64,000 nucleotides of DNA from Pirellulales bacterium (GCA_035546535.1 DASZWQ010000204.1:1-64000); one strand, 5' to 3'; shown: positions 43,050-52,281, counted from the stretch's first letter. The notes: a model not told the origin generated them from the letters alone. Translations and numbers: made by a program.

Positions 43050-43748
43050 CCCCGTTGAACATTCTCGCCGCTTCCCCCGAGGCGCGCGAGAACGTGAATA
43101 TGAGCAGCGCGGATTGTAATGTTGGCCGATAACCGTGCAAGTTAAATTCGTATGTGAGTGCATCCGCTGTTACTAGTGGATAACAGCCGGTACATAGACA
43201 CGCTTGAGCACCAAGCTAACAACAGGCGATAGCGATCTCGATTGATCCAATAGCCATGTTCTTCCTAGCAGTAGCGCCATTTTCCAAACGCGATGAAGGC
43301 CAGTGACTCCGTTGCGACACTCAGGCCTGAAGTAGCTGGTTTGAACTAGCTTGCCTTGAGCGAGACGCGTTTCCTGCAGCAAAAGGATCCCTGAGAAGAG
43401 TTCCTGCTGCCTTTCTGGTCACACGCTACACCGAGCCTGCGCGTTGTGTGGTGTGCAGTCGCGAGAATTTGCCGCCGAGGGCACAGGGCACACAGAGACG
43501 AGCGGGCATGAATGTCGAATGTCGAACTTCAAATGTCGAAAGACACAAGTTGGCAGTCGGCAAAGGCCTCTAACCAATTCAAAGAACTTGCGGCCGGATT
43601 ATCAACCCGCGCCACGGCGGCAGTGCCCCAAGCGTTTTTTGGTGGTGTGCGTCCGCGCGCATGGCGGCGCGGCCATCGCCGCCAAATGCAAAATGAAGAA
43701 CGCAGAATCATGAACAAGAGCGAAGAGCGCCGAAGCGGGCGCCAGCCT
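43050..43748. other. Gene-free accessory stretch
   Basis: No gene is supported. The DNA contains AATGTCGAATGTCGAAC-type short repeats near 43508-43545 and remnants without domains. The GC content is mixed. Confidence 0.6.
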
Positions 43749-43780
43749 ATTCATCATTTTTCCTTCTGCATTCTCGTCCC
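43749..43780. repeat. AT-rich dispersed repeat, copy 1
   Basis: ATTCATCATTTTTCCTTCTG with the following GCATTCTCGTCCC recurs at about 44037-44069 and, in shorter or inverted form, near 33024-33070 and 39895-39935. Confidence 0.7.
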
Positions 43781-43784
43781 GCGT

Positions 43785-43805
43785 CCCTCGCTGGCGCTTC
43801 GGGCT
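43785..43805. repeat. Half copy of palindromic repeat type A
   Basis: CCCTCGCTGGCGCTTCGGGC plus T matches one arm of the 6417-6476 palindrome. Confidence 0.75.
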
Positions 43806-43998
43806 AGTGTGAACACTTCACCACCAGCTTCGGTCACATCCAAAATGATGAACAAGAGCGCCGAAGCGGCCGTTCAGCCAAAAGCCCCGCAGGGGCTGAA
43901 TGCAAGGGAGGCTGACGCCTCTCAGCGCGGAGGCAATGCAAAATGCTTGTCGCGTCACGCGGCCGTCCGACGCCGCGGCCAGATTCTCTTCCCGTTCA

Positions 43999-44105
43999 TC
44001 ACTCATCACTCCGCGCTCATCGCTTTTTCGACGCATCATTCATCATTTTTCCTTCTGCATTCTCGTCCCACTCATCACTCCGCGTTCAATCGCTTCTTCG
44101 ACGCG
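43999..44105. repeat. Imperfect tandem duplication at the 3' end of the epimerase gene
   Basis: TCATCACTCCGCGCTCATCG (about 44007) is repeated as TCATCACTCCGCGTTCAATC (about 44072), each followed by a GCTTyTTCGACGC stretch. The second copy includes the end of the epimerase gene; the AT-rich repeat sits between them. Confidence 0.65.
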
Positions 44106-45064
44106 ATCACGTCGCGAATGATCGCATCCAGATCGTGGCGCAGGTGAAAGTCGATCGTTTCCCGCAGGCGTGTCAGGTCTGGCACGCGGCTGCGCACGTC
44201 TTCGAAATCGGGCGAATAAGCCTCGGCGTAACTCTGAAAGTGAATCGGCAGTTCCGGATCGACGGCCGCCGCCACGCGCCGCGCGAGATCGAGAATCTTC
44301 ACCGGCTGATCGCTGCCGACGTTGAACACGCGACCCAGCGCCGCGGGCGTTTCCATCAACGCCATCACGGCACCAACCACGTCGGCCACATGCGCAAAGC
44401 AGCGCACCTGCTGCCCGTCGTCGTGGACCACCAGCGGGCCACCGCGTAGGGCCGCATCGACCAATCGCGGCAGCACCATGCCGTAGGCCCCGCTTTGACG
44501 CGGGCCCACGACGTTGAAGAACCGCGCGATCACCAGCGGCAACCCATGCTCGCGGGCGTACGCCAGGGCCAGGAACTCGTCGACCGCCTTCGAGACACCA
44601 TACGACCAGCGAGCCCTGGTCGTGGGGCCGAAGACCAGGTCGTCTTCCTCGGTCCAGCGCGGCCGCGGGTTCTTGCCGTAAACTTCGCTCGTGCTGGCCA
44701 GGAACAGCTTTACCGACTCACCGCGGTCGTGGCGCAACTTGAGCTCGGCCAGAATTAGTTCGGTCGGATAGATGTTCGTTTCGATCGTGCGCACCGGGTC
44801 GCGGGCGATGAGCTGAACTCCGACCGCCGCCGCCAGGTGATAGACCACGTCGACATCCGCGATGAGCCGTCGCACCAGATCACGATCGGCCACTGAACCG
44901 GGCACAAAGCGAAAGCGATCGGACCGTTGCGCCTGGGCCAGGTTGGCCAGATTCCCGGTCGACTGATCATCGACGACCGTCACGGTGTCGCCGCGAGCCA
45001 GCAGAGCGTCGGCCAGGTGGCTGCCGATAAAACCCGCCCCGCCGGTGATCAAGATGCGCTTCAT
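44075..45064 (-). CDS. NAD-dependent epimerase/dehydratase (extended SDR, NDP-sugar)
   Basis: The 329-aa protein has the NAD-binding TGGAGFIG at 7-14, a Thr-Ser pair in FLASTSEVYGKNP and the catalytic YGVSK (Tyr at about 154). It resembles GalE/UDP-xylose synthase-type enzymes acting on nucleotide sugars for cell-surface glycans; the precise reaction is not determined. It starts 10 bases after the stop of an ArsR-type gene on the same strand, so the two form one unit. Part of the last coding bases is duplicated downstream (44007-44040). Confidence 0.92.
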   Translation of the reverse strand: MKRILITGGAGFIGSHLADALLARGDTVTVVDDQSTGNLANLAQAQRSDRFRFVPGSVADRDLVRRLIADVDVVYHLAAAVGVQLIARDPVRTIETNIYPTELILAELKLRHDRGESVKLFLASTSEVYGKNPRPRWTEEDDLVFGPTTRARWSYGVSKAVDEFLALAYAREHGLPLVIARFFNVVGPRQSGAYGMVLPRLVDAALRGGPLVVHDDGQQVRCFAHVADVVGAVMALMETPAALGRVFNVGSDQPVKILDLARRVAAAVDPELPIHFQSYAEAYSPDFEDVRSRVPDLTRLRETIDFHLRHDLDAIIRDVIASKKRLNAE

Positions 45065-45073
45065 GGCCAGAAT

Positions 45074-45442
45074 TCAGAAGAAACACCGACGGGAGAATTG
45101 CTGCCGCTTTCCTTTCTGTGCCTCTTTCAATTCGGCGAGCAATTCGTCGAGCCGCTTGTAATTGCGCTCGCAAACCTCTTGCACCTGCGCAAGCCACGCC
45201 GTGACCGTCTTCAAGCGGTCCGCCTCGAGCTTGCACAGCCGCGATTGGGCCACTTTGCGCCGCGAGATCAGCCCCGCCGACTCCAGCACCCTCAGGTGCG
45301 ACGAAATCGTGGGCTGCGCGAGATCGAAGAGACCGACCAACTCCATGACACTCGCCTCACCCTGCGCCAGATGCACGACGATCGCGCGTCGGGTCGGGTC
45401 GGCAAGAGCGGCGAATGCCTGGTCGAGCTTTTGCATTAACAT
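45074..45442 (-). CDS. ArsR-family transcriptional regulator
   Basis: The 122-aa protein is a single winged helix of ArsR type: ALADPTRRAIVVHLAQGEAS, FDLAQPTISSHLRVLESAGL and the wing ISRRKVAQSRLCKLE. The HTH is clear. A Lys/Arg-rich C-terminal tail follows (KGKRQQFSRRC). It has no obvious metal-binding Cys pair, so it may sense another signal. Either ATG, 45442 or 45436, can be the start. Its upstream DNA holds a striking AT-rich repeat (45451-45476), probably its operator and promoter. It is co-transcribed with the epimerase. Confidence 0.9.
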   Translation of the reverse strand: MLMQKLDQAFAALADPTRRAIVVHLAQGEASVMELVGLFDLAQPTISSHLRVLESAGLISRRKVAQSRLCKLEADRLKTVTAWLAQVQEVCERNYKRLDELLAELKEAQKGKRQQFSRRCFF

Positions 45443-45450
45443 AGTTTATC

Positions 45451-45476
45451 ATCTATATAGATATGTGTCTATATAA
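45451..45476. promoter_or_regulatory. AT-rich repeat, probable ArsR operator
   Basis: ATCTATATAGATATGTGTCT and TATATA form overlapping TATAGA/TCTATA repeats just upstream of the ArsR-type gene, in otherwise GC-rich DNA. Autoregulation is likely (inference). Confidence 0.6.
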
Positions 45477-45615
45477 AGGGCCGAAAAAACTCGTAATCGA
45501 CGGGCCGGGGACCGTGCGAGCCGCCTCGCCGGCCAAAAGAAATGGCAAACGCCCGACAGCCACAGCACCTGGCCACGGGCGCGTGTTCTGGAACGGCCAC
45601 GGGATTACCAAAAAG

Positions 45616-45688
<73 letters not shown>

Positions 45689-45871
45689 ATGTGGAACTGG
45701 CAATGGTACTTGATCGACCGCCGGGCGACAAGATTCCGACCCGCGACCGCATCCGGTTAAACCAATGAAGGGACACCCCGCAGAATCGCGGTAAAATCGA
45801 TCCGTTCACAGGCCGGAAACGAGCCCCACCGATTCCCGGCCCAGGCGACCTGGGCCCGAACCGCAAAACTC

Positions 45872-45900
45872 TTGACACCTGCCGCGCGGCGGGGTGCAAT
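45872..45900 (+). promoter_or_regulatory. Possible promoter of the pseudopilin-like gene
   Basis: TTGACA (45872-45877) and TGCAAT (45895-45900) are 17 bases apart, about 160 bases before the ATG at 46060. The -10 matches four of six positions. Confidence 0.5.
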
Positions 45901-46059
45901 ACTAGAAGTAGGTCGAGGCAATCGGAACATGCGTCCGCAGGCGGCCCAACACGCGCCGTCCACTTCTGTCTCCGAAAGACCTGCCCACGGTAGCGCGGGC
46001 CAGCCGCCAACAGGGCAATTGGTTTCGATCGAGCGCTTCGTACGCGCGTGGAGCAGAGC

Positions 46060-48039
46060 ATGCACGGGTTCGCCTCTCGAAGTGCGGTTGTCGTTTCTCA
46101 CCGCCCCAGCAAGCTAACCGCCGCCGTAAGCCGCGCGGGCCGTGTCGGCTTTACGCTCATCGAAGTCCTGGTGGCGATGACCGTCACGCTCATTTTGATG
46201 GGGATCGTGGTCACGATCTTCGGCGCGATCGGCGACAACGTCTCGAAGAACAACTCTTCGATGGAGATGAACGACCAGCTCCGCACCGTCAAGCAACGCC
46301 TGCAGCTCGACCTGTCGGGCGTGACCGCACAAATGCTGCCGCCGCGCCGCGACGAAAACGGCGAAGGCTATTTTGAAATCATCGAAGGCCCGGTAGGGCG
46401 ACTGCCCCCGAATACGGCGCCGACCATCAGTGAAACCTACGACACCACACAACTACCGACGGCCGCGATTAACGTCGCGTCGACGGGTGCCGACACCACT
46501 GTCGGCGACAACGACGACATCCTGATGTTCACCACGCGCAGCAAGGGGGAAATGTTCCTCGGGCGCGGGGTGATGTGGAATACAAGTGCAGGACAATATG
46601 TGCCCACGGCGCTACAGTCGCCGGTGGCTGAGGTGGCCTGGTTCATCCGCGGCACGACGTTGTACCGGCGTCAATTGTTGGTGCGACCTGACCTGCCGCT
46701 CGGGCCCCCGCTCGTCTCACCACCGACCGTGAATGCTTACATGGTGCCGCAGCCTACGATGTCCGGCGGAACCCCGGCTGCCGCCCCGAATACTTTTTCG
46801 GGTGCAATATGGCAATATCCGACTAATTTCTATGCGGTGTGCGATCTCTCCGCTCGCGCCGCAGGACAGACGTCCGCGCTATCGTTCGATCTCAGCCCAT
46901 CGCCGCCGCCGTTTTTCGTCGTCGCCAACTCGCTCGAAGATCTCACGAAGCGCGAGAATCGTTTTGCTCATTTTCCGCTCATCGCCGCGCCAGGGTACGG
47001 CTTCCCACATGCCGTGAGCGGGTGGGGTGTTTTCTGCAGCACATCTCCCTTCGGATATACGTCGCTTGCTGGAACCGTGGCGACGACAGGGCGTCTAGGA
47101 TTGCCAACGCTGCGCGAGTGCTCGTCACTCTATTTCCCGCTCCCCGGCACATTCGAGCTGCAGCAAAGCGGCCAGGCTTACTTGGGCGATTCTGCGGGAA
47201 ATGGGACGAAGTTGACTGCAACGTTAAACGAGCCTTTTGACGCATGGACGAATCCGAATCCCGCCTGGGTCGCGCAAATCGGGTCTCCACCCGTTTCAAC
47301 GTCCGTCTCGGATCCACTCACCGGAACCTTAATCGGGTTGTTCCCAGATAACACGAGCAGCCCCTCCCCCTACGGCACGCGCTACGGTGAGGACGTGATT
47401 TTGACGCACGTCTTATCGTTCGACGTGCGCGTGTGGGACCCCGATGCGGCACTGATTGGCGTTACCGATAGTACTGGTGCGACAAGCATGTTTGCACCCG
47501 GTGATCCCGGCTACGCCAAGCAAGTGATCAATTGGGTCATGGGAACGGGGCCGGCGGGTACGTCTTACGCCATCGTCGGACGTGGCGCTTACGTGGATCT
47601 GTATTACCCTGGCGTTTTTCCGGTTTTTGAACTCGTCAACGGCCTGACATTAACCGCTGCTCAACAGACAGCTCTGAACAGCGTTACCACTTCCATGTTC
47701 TCCTCGTCTGGCATATCGAATTCAGGGCTGCAAGCTGCCGATCCATACTCCGCGGCCGTCTACGACACCGGTTCGTGGCATTACGAGAACGACGGCATCG
47801 ATCAGGGAAACATGATTAGTGGTGGCAATAACGGCGCCGACGAGGGAACCAACGGCCTGGACGACAACCTGGATGGCGTCGTCGACGACCTGGGCGAGCT
47901 CGAAGCGCCGCCGCCGTACTTCGATATAACTCGCGGCGGCTATCCGCTGCGCGGTATCCAGGTCAAGATTCGCTGCTTCGACCCTGATAGCCAGGAAATC
48001 CGCGAGGTCACGATCGTGCAGGAGTTCGTGCCTGAGTAG
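46060..48039 (+). CDS. Giant pseudopilin-like protein with type IV N-methylation motif
   Basis: The 659-aa protein begins with a basic leader and then GFTLIEVLVAMTVTLILMG, the prepilin peptidase and helix motif of type II secretion and type IV pilus pseudopilins (GspJ/PulJ-like). Normal pseudopilins are 150-250 aa; here a long extracellular part follows, with an Asp/Gly-rich C-terminal tail (NNGADEGTNGLDDNLDG). The ATG at 46060 is chosen over a GTG at 46048 because GGAG precedes it. No other pilin gene is near. It probably forms a tip or minor subunit of a secretion or pilus system on the cell surface. Confidence 0.85.
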   Translation: MHGFASRSAVVVSHRPSKLTAAVSRAGRVGFTLIEVLVAMTVTLILMGIVVTIFGAIGDNVSKNNSSMEMNDQLRTVKQRLQLDLSGVTAQMLPPRRDENGEGYFEIIEGPVGRLPPNTAPTISETYDTTQLPTAAINVASTGADTTVGDNDDILMFTTRSKGEMFLGRGVMWNTSAGQYVPTALQSPVAEVAWFIRGTTLYRRQLLVRPDLPLGPPLVSPPTVNAYMVPQPTMSGGTPAAAPNTFSGAIWQYPTNFYAVCDLSARAAGQTSALSFDLSPSPPPFFVVANSLEDLTKRENRFAHFPLIAAPGYGFPHAVSGWGVFCSTSPFGYTSLAGTVATTGRLGLPTLRECSSLYFPLPGTFELQQSGQAYLGDSAGNGTKLTATLNEPFDAWTNPNPAWVAQIGSPPVSTSVSDPLTGTLIGLFPDNTSSPSPYGTRYGEDVILTHVLSFDVRVWDPDAALIGVTDSTGATSMFAPGDPGYAKQVINWVMGTGPAGTSYAIVGRGAYVDLYYPGVFPVFELVNGLTLTAAQQTALNSVTTSMFSSSGISNSGLQAADPYSAAVYDTGSWHYENDGIDQGNMISGGNNGADEGTNGLDDNLDGVVDDLGELEAPPPYFDITRGGYPLRGIQVKIRCFDPDSQEIREVTIVQEFVPE

Positions 48040-48056
48040 TTGGCGCACCGGCTGGC

Positions 48057-49205
48057 ATGGCTTACCCGCACGTGATTCGGCTGCGCGGCCCGTGGGAATG
48101 CGACCGGGCGATCGCGCAGATGGCGCTCTCGGACGGGACGTTGACCGAATCGGCTCGCGATGTTTCTGAATTCGCGCGCCTCAAAGCGCCGGCTGATTGG
48201 GCAGAAACTCTAGGCCCCGAATTCCGCGGCCGCGTAAGCTACACGCGGCGTTTCAACCGGCCGACCAACCTCGAACCGCACGACCGCGTTTGGCTGATGG
48301 CCGAAGGGGTCGATGCCCGCGGCAACGTTACGATCGACTCTCGTCATTTGGGCGCGATCGATGGCTATGCGCTCGCGGCCGAGTGGGACGTCACGCACTT
48401 GCTGCAAGCCAGCAGCGTTCTCTCGGTTGATATCGAATTGCCGCCGACCGGCGCCGGCCAGCCGCCGCCAGTCCGGCCGGGTCGCGAGTTGCTCGCCGGC
48501 GGCTTGATCGGCGAGGTGCGACTGGAAATCCGCAGGGAACTTTACGTCGCCGGTCTTTCGGTCTACTGGCAACCCGGTCGCGCGCCGCAATGGCACATTT
48601 CCGGCCGCGTGGAAGGGCCCGCATCGAATGACTCGCTGCATCTCATCGCGACGGCGTGCGACCGCGAGGTGGCATACGCACGAGTGACAGCCGGCGCGCC
48701 GTTCACGCTTTGCTCAACGATCGACGATTGGCCCGCCTGGCCCGACCCCATGGACGAGCCGGTGCTGACGCCGGTCGAAATCCGCCTCAGCGACGGCCGT
48801 TCGACATTGTGGCAAACGACGCTGGAAACGGCACCGCCGCAGCCGGACGCGGAGCGCACTCGCGCGACCATGCTGCGATCCCTGTCGGGCGAAATGACGC
48901 TATCCTGGCTCGATTATGTCGATCGAGCCAGCGACCCGTTTCAGCAGGCGCTTTCGCAGCCGGGCACGGTCCTCGGCCTGCGCGGAATTCTGCCCGACGC
49001 GGCCTATCACGAACTGGATCGGGCGAATGTCGGCGTGGTGCAGCAAGTGCCACGCGCGTGGGCCGAGCGCGTCTGTCCGCGGCTGGCCCATCACCCGTGC
49101 ATCCTGGCCTGGGCGTTGCCGCCCGGCGAAGATCAGGGCGTCGACTCGCGATCAACTCCCGCTTGGGCCTTCGGCCGACCGTGGCTACCGGCTGTCGCCT
49201 CCTAA
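48057..49205 (+). CDS. Glycoside-hydrolase-2-like sugar-binding fold protein
   Basis: The 382-aa protein starts 17 bases after the pseudopilin-like gene. Its first third resembles the jelly-roll sugar-binding domain of family 2 glycosidases: VSYTRRFNRPTNLEPHDRVW, then LMAEGVDARGNVTIDSRHLG and WDVTHLLQASSVLSVDIELP. The remaining part lacks an intact TIM barrel with catalytic glutamates that I can see, so it may bind sugars without cutting them. No signal peptide is present. Function uncertain; operon membership with the pilin-like gene is likely from spacing. Confidence 0.75.
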   Translation: MAYPHVIRLRGPWECDRAIAQMALSDGTLTESARDVSEFARLKAPADWAETLGPEFRGRVSYTRRFNRPTNLEPHDRVWLMAEGVDARGNVTIDSRHLGAIDGYALAAEWDVTHLLQASSVLSVDIELPPTGAGQPPPVRPGRELLAGGLIGEVRLEIRRELYVAGLSVYWQPGRAPQWHISGRVEGPASNDSLHLIATACDREVAYARVTAGAPFTLCSTIDDWPAWPDPMDEPVLTPVEIRLSDGRSTLWQTTLETAPPQPDAERTRATMLRSLSGEMTLSWLDYVDRASDPFQQALSQPGTVLGLRGILPDAAYHELDRANVGVVQQVPRAWAERVCPRLAHHPCILAWALPPGEDQGVDSRSTPAWAFGRPWLPAVAS

Positions 49206-49237
49206 TTCTCTTTTCCAAGCCGCATAACCTGGGGGCC

Positions 49238-49261
49238 ATGCTCACGCTGGCGTGAGCATGC
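49238..49261. repeat. GCTCACGC/GCGTGAGC palindrome, second copy
   Basis: CATGCTCACGCTGGCGTGAG and the following CATG repeat the 7904-7925 palindrome with a slightly longer centre. Confidence 0.75.
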
Positions 49262-49287
49262 AGCTTGTAATAAGGTCGTCAAGCGCG

Positions 49288-49386
49288 CTTTTTGTGGTGC
49301 AGGCGTCCCGCCTGCCGACTCCCATTCAACGTGCACTGCTGAACAGAGCGGACAATTCGCAGGCGAGACGCCTGCACCACAAAAAG
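49288..49386. mobile_element. 99-bp element with 28-base terminal inverted repeats
   Basis: CTTTTTGTGGTGCAGGCGTC and continuing to 49315 is the inverted copy of 49359-49386 with one mismatch in 28. Each arm itself holds a GCAGGCG/CGCCTGC palindrome. A partial relative lies at 21172-21195. It has no coding capacity and resembles a MITE or a REP pair. Confidence 0.7.
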
Positions 49387-49483
49387 AAAATGCTGTTGGT
49401 TGTTCGCGAGTTCCACGTGGCCATGGCGAGCGTGGCCGTGGCACCCAAGCTGAGAGTTAAGATTCGCAAAATACCAAAGTCCC

Positions 49484-50584
49484 CTACGCGAGTAGCTCGC
49501 GATACAGCTGCGCGTGCCTCTCGATCATCTTCTCGACGCTGAATTCGGCGAGCATACGCCGCCGTCCTGCTTCGCCCAGACGATTCGCGAGTTCGCGGTC
49601 GTTGAGCAGCTTGTTCGTCTGCCGGGCAAAGCCCGCGCGGTCCCCCACGGGCACCAGGTAGCCCGTCTCGTCTGGAATCACAAGGTCGCGGTTGCCCGGA
49701 ATATCGGTCGCCACGACCGGCACGCCATGGTTCATCGCTTCCATGATCACGTTCGGCAATCCCTCGTATTCGCTGGCAAGCCAGAAGACGTCGAAGTGCG
49801 GCATCAGTTGTGCCACGTCGTCGCGCTCGCCCAGGAAATGCACCTTGTCCTCGATGACCACTTGCCGACGGAAGCGAATCAACCGCTCGCGATGCGGCCC
49901 GTCGCCGATCACGAGCAGGTGTACGTCGGGCCGGATCACTTTCAGCAGATCGGCCGCCCAGATCAGATCCTTAACGCGCTTCTGCGGCCAGAGGCGATTC
50001 ACGGCCCCTACAAACCGCGCATCAGCCGGCAAGCCGAGCTCGGCCAGTAGCGCCGCGCGCGAAACCGAACTCGGCACCGCGGGCCCGATGCCGTTGGGGA
50101 TCAGCGTGAACTTTTGCGAATCGATGCCGTGGCGCACGTAGAAATCTTGCACGCCGGAGCTATTCACGATGATCCGCGCCGAGCGCCGCGCGAGCCAGCG
50201 ATCGATCGCCAACTCGTGCCAGGCTTTCCACGGGTCGACGCAGCGTTCGCTGGCCACGATCTTGGGCACACCGGCGGCGAGCGCCGCCGCACGGCCGTAG
50301 CTGTTGGCCGCGAAAATCCAGGTTTGCACCAACTGCGGCCGCAGTGACGCGATGTGCCGCTTCAGCCGCCAGAAAGCGACGGGATCGAACTTGTGCGCTT
50401 TGCCCACGATGTGCAGCGGAATGCCCGCTGCGCGCAGCGGCTCGGCCAGTGGGCCGCCACGCGTGAGCGCGCAGACGTGTACATCGAACTCGTCGCGCGG
50501 CAGACCAGCGGCCAAGAGCGTCAGTTGCTTTTCAGCGCCCGAGCGATCGAGCGTGGGAATGATCTGCAGAATGCGCGCGGTCAC
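49484..50584 (-). CDS. Glycosyltransferase family 4-like enzyme
   Basis: The 366-aa GT-B enzyme has an N-terminal domain (IIPTLDRSGAEKQLTLLAA) and a nucleotide-sugar-binding C-terminal domain with NRLWPQKRVKDLIWAADLL, VIGDGPHRERL and the E-x7-E motif in EYEGLPNVIMEAM. It retains anomeric configuration and probably adds a sugar to a lipid-linked or surface glycan. It follows hpt by 64 bases on the same strand. The donor and acceptor are not identifiable. Confidence 0.93.
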   Translation of the reverse strand: MTARILQIIPTLDRSGAEKQLTLLAAGLPRDEFDVHVCALTRGGPLAEPLRAAGIPLHIVGKAHKFDPVAFWRLKRHIASLRPQLVQTWIFAANSYGRAAALAAGVPKIVASERCVDPWKAWHELAIDRWLARRSARIIVNSSGVQDFYVRHGIDSQKFTLIPNGIGPAVPSSVSRAALLAELGLPADARFVGAVNRLWPQKRVKDLIWAADLLKVIRPDVHLLVIGDGPHRERLIRFRRQVVIEDKVHFLGERDDVAQLMPHFDVFWLASEYEGLPNVIMEAMNHGVPVVATDIPGNRDLVIPDETGYLVPVGDRAGFARQTNKLLNDRELANRLGEAGRRRMLAEFSVEKMIERHAQLYRELLA

Positions 50585-50648
50585 GGGCAGTCACCGCAAG
50601 AAACCGCGCGCGCTACCGGGGGCCGCGCGACCGACTCGCGCACACGAC

Positions 50649-51239
50649 TCATGAACCATTCTCCCCGCTCGCGGCGGCCGATTGCTTTTGCCCATGCTGC
50701 GGCGAGAGGTCTTCCGGGTCAAGCGCCGCGACGTGCGGCAGGTTGCGATACAGATCGGCATAATCCAGCCCGTAGCCGACGACAAATTCATTGGGGATTT
50801 CGAAGCCGACGTGATCCGGCTGTAGCGGCACTTCCACGCGGCCCGCTTTGCGCAAGAGCACGGCCGACCGCAGTTGGGCCGGGCCCAACGCCATGAATTT
50901 CTCGACCAGTGCAGCCAATGTATGCCCGGTATCGAAGATATCGTCGACGATCAACACTTGTCGGCCCGCGATGTCGGGCAGCAGGTCAAGGTTCAATTCC
51001 AATTCGCCGGGCGTGGTCGCGCCGCGATAACTCGTGGCCTGCACCAATCCGACCTTCAGCGGCATATCGAGCAGCCGAATCAAATCGGCCAATAGCACCA
51101 CGCTGCCGGTCAGCACGCCGATGATGGTCAGTGGGCGACCTTGATAGTGGCCGTTGATTTCCTCGGCCAGGCGGCCGACGCCTTCGCGAAGCTGTTCTTC
51201 GTCAAGAAGTTGTCGCAATGCAGCTCCAATCATTGCCAT
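50649..51239 (-). CDS. hpt: Hypoxanthine phosphoribosyltransferase
   Basis: The 196-aa protein has the PRPP loop VLIVDDIFDTGHTL and the purine salvage core PLTIIGVLTGSVVLLADLIR. It salvages hypoxanthine and guanine to IMP and GMP. The ATG at 51239 is the outer start; a TTG at 51218, preceded by GGAG and matching where the usual family start begins, is a real alternative. The C-terminal 25 residues are a tail beyond the usual length. It is followed by a glycosyltransferase. Confidence 0.95.
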   Translation of the reverse strand: MAMIGAALRQLLDEEQLREGVGRLAEEINGHYQGRPLTIIGVLTGSVVLLADLIRLLDMPLKVGLVQATSYRGATTPGELELNLDLLPDIAGRQVLIVDDIFDTGHTLAALVEKFMALGPAQLRSAVLLRKAGRVEVPLQPDHVGFEIPNEFVVGYGLDYADLYRNLPHVAALDPEDLSPQHGQKQSAAASGENGS

Positions 51240-51513
51240 GGTGTGAGGGTTGCCCGCCGCGTCGCCGCCTGGAACACGGTTGGCGATTATTCTACTGAGC
51301 GGCGGCGGATTTATGAACCGTACCCGAAATTCACCTCATCCCGAAGCTTCAGCGAGGGTTGGACCGACAACTACCGCGGCGGGCGCTTCGGGCTGGCACG
51401 GCGGCGGCGACTTCACCGCCTACCCGGCGACGGCGGTGCCGACTAAACTTCCCTCGGCGGGCGAATTCGGCCCGCCGCGCGTTTCTCGTTTCGTTCACCG
51501 AATCTTGATTGTC

Positions 51514-52281
51514 ATGTCCAGCGCTAGCGAATTGTTGCCCGGGTGGCGGCGCGAAACGATCGCCGGCCACACGGTCGAAATCTTCGAGCCGCCCCGCGCA
51601 AGCGAGCACGGTTACACCGTGATCTACTTGCACGGCGTGCATTTGAAGCCCCTCAGTGACAACCGCGTTTACACGGAGTTGTTTGCCCGGCATGGCTTGC
51701 GTGTCGTGGCGCCGCAAACCGCGCGCAGCTGGTGGAGCAACCGTATTTGCCGGGAGTTCGATCCGCAGGTCACGGCCGAGCAGTACGTGCGCGGCAGCGT
51801 GATGCCTTTTATTCAAGAGCGCTTCGGCGCGGCGCCGCCGCGGATCGCGCTCTTGGGCACGAGCATGGGAGGGCAGGGAGCGCTGCGATTCTCGTTCAAG
51901 TACCCGGCCCAGTTTCCCATCGTGGCGGCGTTGTCGCCGGCGATCGATCATCAGCTGCGCTACTATGAAGAGGGCGAAGAGGGAACGCTGGCCGAGATGT
52001 ACGACTCGCCCGAGGCCGTGCGGCAGGACACCGCCACGCTGCACGTGCATCCGCTGAATTGGCCGCGCAACATGTGGTTCTGCTGTGACCCGACCGACTA
52101 TCGCTGGCACGAAAGCACCGAGCGCTTGCGCTCGAAGCTGGCCGCCAGTGGCATCCCCTACGATTGCGATCTGGAAACCTCTGCCGGCGGACACACCTGG
52201 GAGTACTACAACCACATGGCGCCCCAGGCCATTGAATACATCGTGAACCGGCTGGACCGCGAGCGGCTGCGGCTAGTGTAG
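51514..52281 (+). CDS. Alpha/beta hydrolase, probable esterase
   Basis: The 255-aa alpha/beta hydrolase has the nucleophile elbow LLGTSMGGQG (GxSxG) and oxyanion loop region VIYLHGVHLKP; the Asp and the His of the triad lie in FCCDPTDY and SAGGHTWEY. It resembles esterase D-like or tributyrin-type hydrolases. The ATG at 51514 starts the homology; the longer frame to 51250 passes through repeat-like, unrelated sequence. Soluble, no signal peptide. The substrate is unknown. Confidence 0.9.
   Translation: MSSASELLPGWRRETIAGHTVEIFEPPRASEHGYTVIYLHGVHLKPLSDNRVYTELFARHGLRVVAPQTARSWWSNRICREFDPQVTAEQYVRGSVMPFIQERFGAAPPRIALLGTSMGGQGALRFSFKYPAQFPIVAALSPAIDHQLRYYEEGEEGTLAEMYDSPEAVRQDTATLHVHPLNWPRNMWFCCDPTDYRWHESTERLRSKLAASGIPYDCDLETSAGGHTWEYYNHMAPQAIEYIVNRLDRERLRLV

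Noticed and set aside
43173-43382. Minus-strand 69-codon frame
   Set aside because: No domain or SD; lies in decayed accessory DNA.
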